Assembly (NCBI GenBank): GCA_016793115.1
Contig: JAEUIN010000406.1
Span: 1 to 41,139, forward strand
DNA length: 41,139 bases
Direction of reading: 5' to 3'
From: Planctomycetaceae bacterium
GTDB lineage: Bacteria > Planctomycetota > Planctomycetia > Pirellulales > PNKZ01
Part shown: piece after piece, positions 35,094-41,139 of the stretch
How positions within the stretch are numbered: position 1 is the stretch's first letter
How the letters are laid out: each line of letters opens with the position of its first letter
Notes under the pieces: generated by a model
Database searches by the model: none
What the model saw: the letters and a program-made list of their open reading frames with translations, nothing else
Told to the model about the DNA's origin: nothing
Position numbers and translations under genes: made by a program

Positions 35094-36419
35094 ATGTCGC
35101 AAGGCTTAGAATCGGGCGTGAAGCAACTGGCGTTGTCGAATAGTCCGTTGTCGCCGGCCGAAGTGAAGCAAGCTTCGGAGGCCGTCTCGTCGGAAATGTC
35201 GAACTTCCGCGCGCTGGCCGACGCGGTCAACGAATTGGAAGGCAACGAGAATCCGTCGCCGGCCCAAAAGGTCCGTCTCGGCATTTGCTATTACCTGCTC
35301 GGCCGCAATCGCTTGGCCACCTCGACGCTCAGCACGGCCGACGGCGGAGCGCTGGCTCTGTTCTATCTCGGCAAGGCCAAGTTCGCGCAAGGCGACTACA
35401 AAGGCGCCGACGAAGCCTATCAACGCGCCGCCACCGGCGGTTTCCCCGCCGATGATTGCGTGCTGGCCCGGGTCGATGCGCTCCGCAACGCCGGCGACTG
35501 CAAAGGCGCGCTCCAATTGCTCGATTCGCTCTCGGGCGCCGTCGAACAAACCGCCGAATATCTCTATCAGCGCGGCGCCACGGTCGCCTCGCTCGGCGGC
35601 AATCCGCAAGAAGTCGTCGCCCTCTACGAGCGGGCCGTCGACGTCGACGGCGGTCACCCCGGCGCGCTGTTCGGCTTGGCCGTCGAAAACGATCGCCGCG
35701 GCAACGACGACGTCGCTCTCGAACTCTACCAAAAGTCGGCCGCGCGTTTCCCGACCCACGTGGGCGCGCTGCTGAATCTCGGCATCTTGTACGAAGATCG
35801 CCAGCAGTACGAAAAGGCCCGCCAGTGCTACCAGCGCATTCTCGACGCCTACCCGAACGATCCTCGCGCCCGTCTCTTTTTGAAAGACGCGCAGGCTTCG
35901 AGCGACATGTTCTACGATGAGAATGAAAAGCAAAAGCGCGATCGCTTGGCGCAAGTGCTGAGCATTCCGGTCACGGATTTCGAGCTCTCGGTTCGCAGTC
36001 GCAACTGCCTGCAGAAGATGGGCATCATGACGCTCGGCGATCTGACGCGCTGCACCGAGCAAGAACTCCTCGCCAGCAAGAATTTCGGCGAAACGAGCTT
36101 GAACGAAATCAAGGAAATGATGGCGTCCAAGAGCCTCGAACTCGGTCAACTCGCTCACGAGCGGGCTCGCACCGAAGTCACCTATGAGCCGGAATCGCTC
36201 AGCCCGGACGAACAAGCAATCCTCAACAAGAGCATCGCCGAATTGAATCTCTCGGTCCGTGCCCGCAAGTGCATGGTCCGCTTGAACATTCAAACGGTGG
36301 GCGAATTGGTTCGCCGCACGGGCGACGAAATGCTGGAGTGCAAGAATTTCGGCGTCACCAGCTTGAACGAAGTTCGTGAGAAGCTGCAGCAATACGGCAT
36401 CAAGCTTCGCGGCGACTGA
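35094..36419 (+). CDS. TPR protein with two C-terminal RNA polymerase alpha-CTD-like domains
   Basis: A 441-residue protein. Residues 1-280 are tetratricopeptide repeats (for example GALALFYLGKAKFAQGDYKGADEAYQRAA and VGALLNLGILYEDRQQYEKARQCYQRIL), a protein-binding scaffold. From about 288 come two modules like the RNA polymerase alpha C-terminal domain: LSVRSRNCLQKMGIMTLGDL...FGETSLNEIKEMM and LSVRARKCMVRLNIQTVGEL...FGVTSLNEVREKL. In alpha this fold contacts UP-element DNA and activators. There is no alpha N-terminal assembly domain, so this is not the rpoA product. The ATG at 35094 has AGGGGGAG with 9 nt spacing; a longer frame starting at 34893 overlaps the tRNA and is rejected. A role in transcription control is inferred. 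Confidence 0.9.
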   Translation: MSQGLESGVKQLALSNSPLSPAEVKQASEAVSSEMSNFRALADAVNELEGNENPSPAQKVRLGICYYLLGRNRLATSTLSTADGGALALFYLGKAKFAQGDYKGADEAYQRAATGGFPADDCVLARVDALRNAGDCKGALQLLDSLSGAVEQTAEYLYQRGATVASLGGNPQEVVALYERAVDVDGGHPGALFGLAVENDRRGNDDVALELYQKSAARFPTHVGALLNLGILYEDRQQYEKARQCYQRILDAYPNDPRARLFLKDAQASSDMFYDENEKQKRDRLAQVLSIPVTDFELSVRSRNCLQKMGIMTLGDLTRCTEQELLASKNFGETSLNEIKEMMASKSLELGQLAHERARTEVTYEPESLSPDEQAILNKSIAELNLSVRARKCMVRLNIQTVGELVRRTGDEMLECKNFGVTSLNEVREKLQQYGIKLRGD

Positions 36420-36542
36420 TTTCACCGCAGCGTTTCGATGGACGAAGCAACGAGAAGCGCGGCGGACCGCACGGTTCGCCGCGTTTTCTGTTGCGCGACG
36501 GGCGACGCTCGACGCTACAATCGGCGACGAAGGAGACTCGAC

Positions 36543-37121
36543 ATGCCGCGTTGTCCGATCTGCGCTCACGAGAATCCGAAAACGGCCGCACGCTGCGACA
36601 AATGCAAAGCGTGGCTCGTGCAATCCGCCGAACTGCCGCCGACCGCGGCCGCCGCTCATGAAGCCGAACCGGGCATCGACGAGGCTTTGGCGGCGCAGTT
36701 GATGGAGCTCGTTCGCGTCGGCAGAAAGATTGAAGCGATCAAAGTCGTCCGCGAGAGAACCGGCTGGGGACTCGCCGACGCGAAAGACGCCGTGGAAGCG
36801 CTCGAAGAAGGCCGGCAAGTGTCGCGCTTCGACGAGACTCCCAAGCCGCCGCTCGCGATCGGCGATGCGGAAATTCTCGAACTGGTGCGCGGCGGTAATC
36901 TGATCGGCGCCATCAAGCTGCACCGCGAGCGCACCGGCGACGGGTTGCGCGACGCGAAGCTCGCCGTCGAAACGCTGGCCCGGCAGCACGGCGTGCCCGT
37001 CGCACAAGGCGCCGGCTGCGGCGCCGCGGCTTTGATGATGGCGCTGGGGGGCGCGGCGACCCTGCTGCTCGCGGCTTATGCCGTCGCGGCGAATCTCGGC
37101 CTGAACCTGTGGCTCAACTAG
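36543..37121 (+). CDS. Zinc-ribbon membrane protein with two ribosomal L7/L12 C-terminal-like domains
   Basis: A 192-residue protein. A zinc ribbon (C4, C7, C18, C21 in CPIC...CDKC) opens it. Two L7/L12 C-terminal-like segments follow at about 48-92 (KIEAIKVVRERTGWGLADAKDAVEAL) and 108-152 (IGAIKLHRERTGDGLRDAKLAVETL). They match the KxxAIKxVRxxTGxGLxxAKDxVE pattern of the ribosome stalk protein, where this domain recruits translation factors. A C-terminal helix (about 160-188) of alanine, leucine and glycine looks membrane-inserted. The true stalk protein is about 120 residues with one such domain, so this is not rplL. The ATG at 36543 follows AAGGAG; the longer frame from 36438 is not needed. 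Function unknown; a membrane-held adaptor is a guess. Confidence 0.82.
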   Translation: MPRCPICAHENPKTAARCDKCKAWLVQSAELPPTAAAAHEAEPGIDEALAAQLMELVRVGRKIEAIKVVRERTGWGLADAKDAVEALEEGRQVSRFDETPKPPLAIGDAEILELVRGGNLIGAIKLHRERTGDGLRDAKLAVETLARQHGVPVAQGAGCGAAALMMALGGAATLLLAAYAVAANLGLNLWLN

Positions 37122-37276
37122 CGCGATTACCGCCACGAGCCCGCACGATCGGTTATGACGATTCTGCCGAGCGTGCCGGCCGCCTCCGCCGACCAAACGT
37201 CGGTTTGCGGTAGGCCGCAATTCTGCGACGTGAGTGACCTATCCTTGAGCGACAACTCCGCGCAAGGACTCCGCTC

Positions 37277-38692
37277 ATGCAAGCTCGTCGGATTCATCAA
37301 CACACCTCGCTGCTGGCCGTGATTTTGCGGTTTCTCGACGCGGCGGGCATCGTCGTCGGTCTCTACCTCGCCGCGGCGCTGTGCGGCGCAAACGTCGGAC
37401 AAGCGGCCGCCGCGGCGGCGGCTTCGGCCGTCGTCGCGTTCTTTCTCGCGGCCGAGGTCACCGGCCTTTATCGCAGCTGGCACGGCGTGTCGGGCGATCG
37501 CGAACTCATCTGCGCCGCGCTCAACTGGGCCGTCGCCGTGCCCGCGCTGCTCATGCTCGGCTTCGCGACCGACATGCTGACGCCCGTTGTGAACGAACTC
37601 ACTCACTCCGGCGCGCTGGCTTGGCTGCTCACCGCACCCGCCACGATCGCCGCCTCACGCGCCGCCTTGCGGCTATATCAGCGCCGTCGCCGCGCTCGTG
37701 GCCACAACGTGCGCGGGCTCGCGATCGTCGGCTGCACCGAAATCGGCTTTCAACTCGCGCGCAACATCGACAAGGCTCCGTGGAGCGGGCTGCGCACCGT
37801 GGGCTTCTTCGACGACCGGCCGGCCGAGCGACGCGCCGCGATGCCGGCCGACGTCGCCTCGTGCGTCGGCAACATCGACGAACTGCTCCGCCAAGCGGCC
37901 GACGGCCGCGTGCACATGATCTACATCACGCTGCCGCTGCGAGCCGAGAACCGCATCAAGAGCGTCTTGAGCCGCCTCGCCGACACGACGGCGTCGGTCT
38001 ATCTCGTGCCCGATTTTTATGTGTATGAGTTGCTTCATTCGCGCTGGATCAACGTCGGCGGGCTGCCCGCCGTGAGCATCTTCGAAAACCCGTTTTACGG
38101 CGTCGACGGCATGGTCAAGCGACTGCTCGACGTCACCGTCGGTAGCTTGTTGCTCTTGGCCGCCTCGGTGCCGATGGCGCTCGTCGCGCTCGCCGTGAAG
38201 CTCACGTCGCGCGGGCCGGTGTTCTTCAAGCAGAAGCGCTACGGACTCGACGGTCGCCCGATCGACGTCTGGAAGTTTCGCTCGATGAAGGTTTGCGAAA
38301 ACGGCGCGGAGGTGAAGCAGGCCGTGAAAAACGACAGCCGGCTCACTCCGATCGGCGGATTCCTCCGCAAAACGTCGCTCGATGAGCTGCCGCAATTGTT
38401 CAACGTGCTGGAAGGAACGATGTCGCTCGTCGGCCCGCGACCGCACGCCAACGCCCACAACGAACATTTTCGCAAGCAAATCCAAGGCTACATGCTGCGG
38501 CACAAAGTGAAGCCGGGCATTACGGGCCTGGCGCAGGTCAGCGGTTGGCGCGGGGAAACCGACACGCTCGAGAAGATGGAAAAACGGGTCGAGTGCGACC
38601 ACCAATACATCCGCGACTGGTCCCCGTGGCTTGATTTGAAGATTCTCTTCCGCACGGTCTTCACCGTGCTCTCGAAGCAAAATGCCTATTAA
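37277..38692 (+). CDS. Undecaprenyl-phosphate sugar phosphotransferase (WcaJ-type), exopolysaccharide initiation
   Basis: A 471-residue polyprenyl glycosyl-1-phosphate transferase. The N-terminal half has about four membrane helices followed by a Rossmann-like region (GLAIVGCTEIGFQLARNI). A membrane segment (LLDVTVGSLLLLAASVPMALVALAVKL) precedes the catalytic bacterial sugar transferase domain: GPVFFKQKRYGLDGRPIDVWKFRSM, RKTSLDELPQLFNV, MSLVGPRP and KPGITGLAQVSGWRGET. Such enzymes move a sugar phosphate (usually glucose-1-phosphate from UDP-glucose) to undecaprenyl phosphate, the first step of exopolysaccharide or capsule synthesis at the inner membrane. The ATG at 37277 follows AAGGA with 9-10 nt spacing. 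No glycosyltransferases lie next to it in the window. The sugar specificity is inferred. Confidence 0.92.
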   Translation: MQARRIHQHTSLLAVILRFLDAAGIVVGLYLAAALCGANVGQAAAAAAASAVVAFFLAAEVTGLYRSWHGVSGDRELICAALNWAVAVPALLMLGFATDMLTPVVNELTHSGALAWLLTAPATIAASRAALRLYQRRRRARGHNVRGLAIVGCTEIGFQLARNIDKAPWSGLRTVGFFDDRPAERRAAMPADVASCVGNIDELLRQAADGRVHMIYITLPLRAENRIKSVLSRLADTTASVYLVPDFYVYELLHSRWINVGGLPAVSIFENPFYGVDGMVKRLLDVTVGSLLLLAASVPMALVALAVKLTSRGPVFFKQKRYGLDGRPIDVWKFRSMKVCENGAEVKQAVKNDSRLTPIGGFLRKTSLDELPQLFNVLEGTMSLVGPRPHANAHNEHFRKQIQGYMLRHKVKPGITGLAQVSGWRGETDTLEKMEKRVECDHQYIRDWSPWLDLKILFRTVFTVLSKQNAY

Positions 38693-38807
38693 AAGGGCCG
38701 CTTCTCCCCCCCGTCATCTACCGTCTGAGCGATAACCACACGCTGAACCCGGCTGGCCGAATCCGGTCTATCCCACCCGACCCAGTTATCGCGAACAACC
38801 AGTATTA

Positions 38808-38844
38808 GCTTGCGTTCCTGTTAGCACACCACTATTATCCCTCA
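38808..38844 (+). promoter_or_regulatory. Promoter-like box upstream of the second LEPR-type gene
   Basis: GCTTGCGTTCCTGTTAGC (38808-38825), 7 nt, TATTAT (38833-38838), then CCCTCA (38839-38844). TTGCGT and TATTAT are 17 nt apart, as in a sigma-70 promoter. The same layout is found at 40920-40956, with 15 of 18 identities in the first box and exactly the same 7-nt gap. The A at 38844 would be a natural transcription start, about 40 nt before the ATG. Confidence 0.6.
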
Positions 38845-38875
38845 TAGCAAGGGGTTAATACGCTAGTAATAGTGG
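38829..38875 (+). promoter_or_regulatory. Palindrome spanning the -10 region and the ribosome site of the second LEPR-type gene
   Basis: CCACTATTA (38829-38837) and TAATAGTGG (38867-38875) form a perfect 9-bp inverted repeat. The left arm covers the -10 hexamer and the right arm the purine-rich ribosome site (AGTGGGG). An alternative stem pairs TATTATCCCT (38833-38842) with AGGGGTTAATA (38850-38860). If transcription starts near 38844, the left arm is not in the RNA and the palindrome would be an operator; if it starts upstream, it could hide the ribosome site. Confidence 0.4.
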
Positions 38876-38884
38876 GGTATCGAA

Positions 38885-40705
38885 ATGCTACGTCGTTGGT
38901 TTGCGCGTCCATTCGCTCAGTCCCGCAACAAGAACGGTTCCGATTGTCGCGAAGCTCGGCTCGGTGTCGAAGCCCTCGACAAGCGTCTCGCGCTGGCGGG
39001 CAACGTCGTGGCAAGCCTCTCTGGAACCACGTTGACCATTACAGGCGACGACCTCGACAATCATGTCACCGTCTTCCGCAGCGCCACCGGCATTCAGGTG
39101 GGCGGGCAATCCGGCACGAATATCACCCTAAAGGCGAACACGCCCGGCGCCGTGAGCCAATCGTTCGCGGTCGCCGACGTCAGCAAGCTGTCGATCCGGA
39201 TCTACGGAAAGGGGGGCGCCGATAAAGTTAGCCTCTTCGCGCTCGACTCCAACCCGTTGACGATCAAGTCGCTGACGGTCGACCTGGGCGCCGGTGCGGA
39301 CAATCTGTCGATCACGCAGACGCGTCTCATGCAGACGGGCACGAACGCCATCACGCTCGGTACCGCCTCGCAAACCGATAATGACCAAATTGAAATCAAC
39401 GGACTGCAAGTCCACGGCAACCTGTCGGTCGCCCTGGGAGGCGGCTCCGACTATTTCGAATCCAACTTCGGTTTCAACGTCGGCGGCAAGTTCTCTCTCG
39501 ATACGAGTTCCGGCGACGACACCGCCTACGTCGATGCCGGAACGTACGGTTCGCTCGACGTCCGCTTAGGCGAGGGCAACGACAACGTTCGTCTTGGATA
39601 CAACACGACCGCGTCGAACTACATGCGTGTGATCGGTGCGGCGTCGGTCGACGGCGGAAACGGCACCAACGGCGTGAGTTTTCTTTACATGGACTTCGAT
39701 TCGACGGTGTCCGTGAAGGGGGGCACCGGCCGCGACGTCGTCACCTTTGAAAGCACATTCACGGCGGCCGGTAAGCTCACGGCCAACCTCGGCAGCGGCG
39801 ACGATCTGGTGCAAATCGACGGCAACGGTTCGGTCAGCGGCGCCGTCGACGTCTTCCTCGGCGAAGGCAACAACGAGTTCCTGGTCGAGAGCCTCTCCGT
39901 CGGCGCAGGCTTCAAATACAACGGCGGAGCGGGCAACGACGTGCTCGATATCGAAGACGGCATGCTCGTCACCGGCGCAATTTCGATCACCGCAGGCAAC
40001 GGAGCGAACCAACTCACGCTCGATGCGCAGACGACCGGCGCATTCACATACTCCGGCGGCACCGGTATCGACACCCTGAACTTGGGAGTGTTTTACATCG
40101 GTACCGCGGCGACCTTCTCGACGGGCGCAGGCGACGACGCGATTCGTCTCGACGACTTCCGCGCCGGCGGCAACGCCGTGTTCAACACGTCAACCGGCAA
40201 CGACCTCGTCGAAATCGACGGACTGGGCAGCGTCATCGGCGTGTTCGACGCGCAACTGGGCGAAGGTCACAACACTCTGACCATTGAAACGCTTTCGGCG
40301 GCCGGCGGATTCAAATACACCGGCGGAGCGGGGGTCGACTACATCACGATCGAAGACGGCCTGCTGACCAAAACCGTGACGGTGAAGACCGGCGCGGGCA
40401 ACGACGTCATCAACGTCGACGGCATCGCCAAGACGGTTCTCTTGGCGAACGTCGATAAGATCGACGTCGATACCGGCGCGGGCGATGACCTCGTCGTAGT
40501 CAGCTACGTGTTCGCAACGGATGTGCGGGTGAAACTCGGTTCGGGTTACGACGAACTCAGCGCGACGTCGATGGTGATCTCGACCTTCGCCCAAATCGAA
40601 GGGGGCTCGGAACTGGACTTCGGCTACTTCTCCGGCTCGTTCCCAAGTCTTCCCTCGAAGCTCAAAGTCACCGGCTTCGAGAGCGGCAACCTCAGTCCCA
40701 TTTGA
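38885..40705 (+). CDS. LEPR-XLL-type extracellular protein with Gly/Asp-rich (RTX-like) repeats
   Basis: A 606-residue protein. The N-terminus has basic residues and the motif VEALDKRLALAGNV (about 27-40), a variant of the LExRxxLAGNV signal shared with the partial genes at both ends of the window. The rest is regular repeats of about 20 residues with GGxGxDxL/V or GxGDDxxx turns (GKGGADKVSL, GGTGRDVVTF, GSGDDLVQI, GGAGNDVLDI, GAGNDVINV), like RTX calcium-binding repeats. There are two longer matching stretches: the IDGNGSVSGAVDVFLGEG run and the IDGLGSVIGVFDAQLGEG run, about 140 residues apart, each followed by FKY(N/T)GGAG. It is very acidic, with almost no cysteine. An exported, calcium-bound beta roll is inferred. 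No enzyme domain is visible. Confidence 0.88.
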   Translation: MLRRWFARPFAQSRNKNGSDCREARLGVEALDKRLALAGNVVASLSGTTLTITGDDLDNHVTVFRSATGIQVGGQSGTNITLKANTPGAVSQSFAVADVSKLSIRIYGKGGADKVSLFALDSNPLTIKSLTVDLGAGADNLSITQTRLMQTGTNAITLGTASQTDNDQIEINGLQVHGNLSVALGGGSDYFESNFGFNVGGKFSLDTSSGDDTAYVDAGTYGSLDVRLGEGNDNVRLGYNTTASNYMRVIGAASVDGGNGTNGVSFLYMDFDSTVSVKGGTGRDVVTFESTFTAAGKLTANLGSGDDLVQIDGNGSVSGAVDVFLGEGNNEFLVESLSVGAGFKYNGGAGNDVLDIEDGMLVTGAISITAGNGANQLTLDAQTTGAFTYSGGTGIDTLNLGVFYIGTAATFSTGAGDDAIRLDDFRAGGNAVFNTSTGNDLVEIDGLGSVIGVFDAQLGEGHNTLTIETLSAAGGFKYTGGAGVDYITIEDGLLTKTVTVKTGAGNDVINVDGIAKTVLLANVDKIDVDTGAGDDLVVVSYVFATDVRVKLGSGYDELSATSMVISTFAQIEGGSELDFGYFSGSFPSLPSKLKVTGFESGNLSPI

Positions 40706-40756
40706 GGGCTGATGTTGATACGCGGCGGTGATCGGCACGCGAGGCTCAGCAAAGAC

Positions 40757-40802
40757 TTTCCTGCGCCGACGCGGAGCGGCGACGGGCTCAAGACGCAGGA
40801 AA
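40757..40802 (+). terminator. Hairpin downstream of the second LEPR-type gene
   Basis: TTTCCTGCG (40757-40765) and CGCAGGAAA (40794-40802) form a perfect 9-bp stem, starting 52 nt after the stop codon. Inside the loop CGCCG and CGGCG can pair as well, giving a long stem. No U tract follows, so a U-less terminator or an mRNA end hairpin. Confidence 0.45.
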
Positions 40803-40919
40803 ATCGCTTCCATTGCGCTTTCGCTTTCACTTGCCGTTCCGCTCGCTGGTGCTGCGCCCCCAGCGTGTAGTCAGTTGGCCTACACGAATCGTGCCTCGAA
40901 AAACCCTCCCGGTCTAAAT

Positions 40920-40957
40920 GCTTGCAATTCTGTTAGCTTTCTTTTAACATCCCCTCC
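40920..40957 (+). promoter_or_regulatory. Promoter-like box upstream of the third LEPR-type gene
   Basis: GCTTGCAATTCTGTTAGC (40920-40937), 7 nt, TAACAT (40945-40950), then CCCCTCC (40951-40957). TTGCAA and TAACAT are 17 nt apart. It matches the box at 38808-38844 in sequence, order and spacing. The predicted transcription start is about 42 nt before the ATG at 41000. Confidence 0.6.
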
Positions 40958-40983
40958 TGCGAGCGGTTTTTGAGGGGGTTTTT
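40949..40983 (+). promoter_or_regulatory. Terminator-like hairpin just before the third LEPR-type gene
   Basis: ATCCCCTC (40949-40956) can pair with GAGGGGGT (40972-40979; one G-T pair), and the stem is followed by a T5 run (40979-40983). The ATG is 16 nt further on. The same C-rich arm could also pair with the ribosome site AGGGGGG (40987-40993). This would be an attenuator if transcription starts upstream of 40949, but the promoter box predicts a start inside the left arm. Either it terminates upstream transcripts or it is fortuitous. Confidence 0.35.
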
Positions 40984-40999
40984 ACCAGGGGGGTCTTAA

Positions 41000-41139
41000 A
41001 TGTTGAGCTTACTCCGGCTGCGGCGACTTTGGGGCAGCTACGTCCGGCCGCTTAAACGCCTCTCCGGCGAGGGGAAGCTCAGCGTCGAGCGTCTCGAGGA
41101 TCGACGCGTATTGGCGGGCAATGTCTATGTCACGTTTTC
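41000..41139 (+). CDS. LEPR-XLL-type surface protein, N-terminal part (continues past window)
   Basis: Only 46 codons are visible. The ATG at 41000 follows the purine run AGGGGGG with 6 nt spacing. The protein begins MLSLLRLRRLWGSYVRPLKR, a basic/hydrophobic start, then SVERLEDRRVLAGNVYVTF at about residues 28-46. The ERLEDRRVLAGNV segment is the best match of the three to the planctomycete LEPR-type N-terminal motif, and it is shared with the genes at 1-489 and 38885. An exported surface protein is expected; nothing can be said about its body. Confidence 0.82.
   Translation, partial: MLSLLRLRRLWGSYVRPLKRLSGEGKLSVERLEDRRVLAGNVYVTF

Noticed and set aside
35094..36419. rpoA (RNA polymerase alpha) gene
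   Set aside because: The alpha N-terminal assembly domain is absent; TPR repeats take its place and the C-terminal domain is duplicated.
36543..37121. rplL (ribosomal L7/L12) gene
   Set aside because: Two L7/L12-like segments, a zinc ribbon and a membrane helix do not fit the stalk protein, and no ribosomal protein genes are nearby.
35106..37220. 704-codon minus-strand frame opposite the TPR/alpha-CTD and L7/L12-like genes
   Set aside because: Antisense shadow; the plus strand encodes recognisable domains with good ribosome sites.
1..41139. CRISPR array, insertion sequence or prophage
   Set aside because: No regularly spaced direct repeats, transposase, integrase or phage genes were seen. 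The only long repeats are coding repeats inside the giant surface gene.

Overview
This window reads as chromosomal DNA from a GC-rich member of the Planctomycetota, probably Pirellulales-like. The assignment rests on gene content: a giant PEP-CTERM surface protein built of autotransporter-type strand repeats, three proteins with the planctomycete-type N-terminal L(E/D)xRxxLAGNV motif, a TPR protein fused to RNA polymerase alpha C-terminal domains, and a fused CysN-CysC sulfate-activation enzyme. No mobile element, CRISPR array or rRNA was seen. One tRNA gene is present.

Layout. Positions 1-489 (minus) hold the 5' part of a LEPR-XLL-type surface protein. Positions 690-18428 (minus) are one 17.7-kb gene for a ~5,900-residue repeat protein with an N-terminal signal peptide and a C-terminal PEP-CTERM anchor; about 6.3 kb of it is present as two diverged copies. 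Next, on the minus strand, come a translationally coupled pair: a ClC-type chloride channel/antiporter with CBS domains and an MtfA-like zinc peptidase. A multi-PAS hybrid histidine kinase (22091-25813, plus) converges on a FixJ/LuxR-type response regulator (minus). A small GlsB/YeaQ-like membrane protein and the sulfate-activation genes cysD and cysNC follow (minus), then a lipoprotein peptidase-like gene and an exported methyltransferase (minus).

From 32372 the plus strand carries a DUF3467 protein, a short SecA-like ATPase, tRNA-Thr(CGU), the TPR/alpha-CTD protein, a zinc-ribbon membrane protein with two ribosomal L7/L12-like domains, a WcaJ-type sugar-phosphate transferase that starts exopolysaccharide synthesis, a second LEPR-type protein rich in glycine/aspartate repeats (38885-40705), and the start of a third (41000 to the window end).

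How the parts may work together (inference): both ends of the window are devoted to the cell surface, with repeat proteins and, nearby, an exopolysaccharide initiator. PEP-CTERM proteins and exopolysaccharide production are known to co-occur in bacteria. Sulfate activation could also feed polysaccharide sulfation. The most interesting non-coding signal is a shared promoter architecture upstream of two of the LEPR-type genes (18-nt box, 7-nt gap, -10 hexamer, CCCTC tract), with a partial match at the third. The most interesting coding signals are the nested duplication in the giant gene and the adjacent pair of proteins that re-use transcription and translation domains (alpha-CTD and L7/L12).
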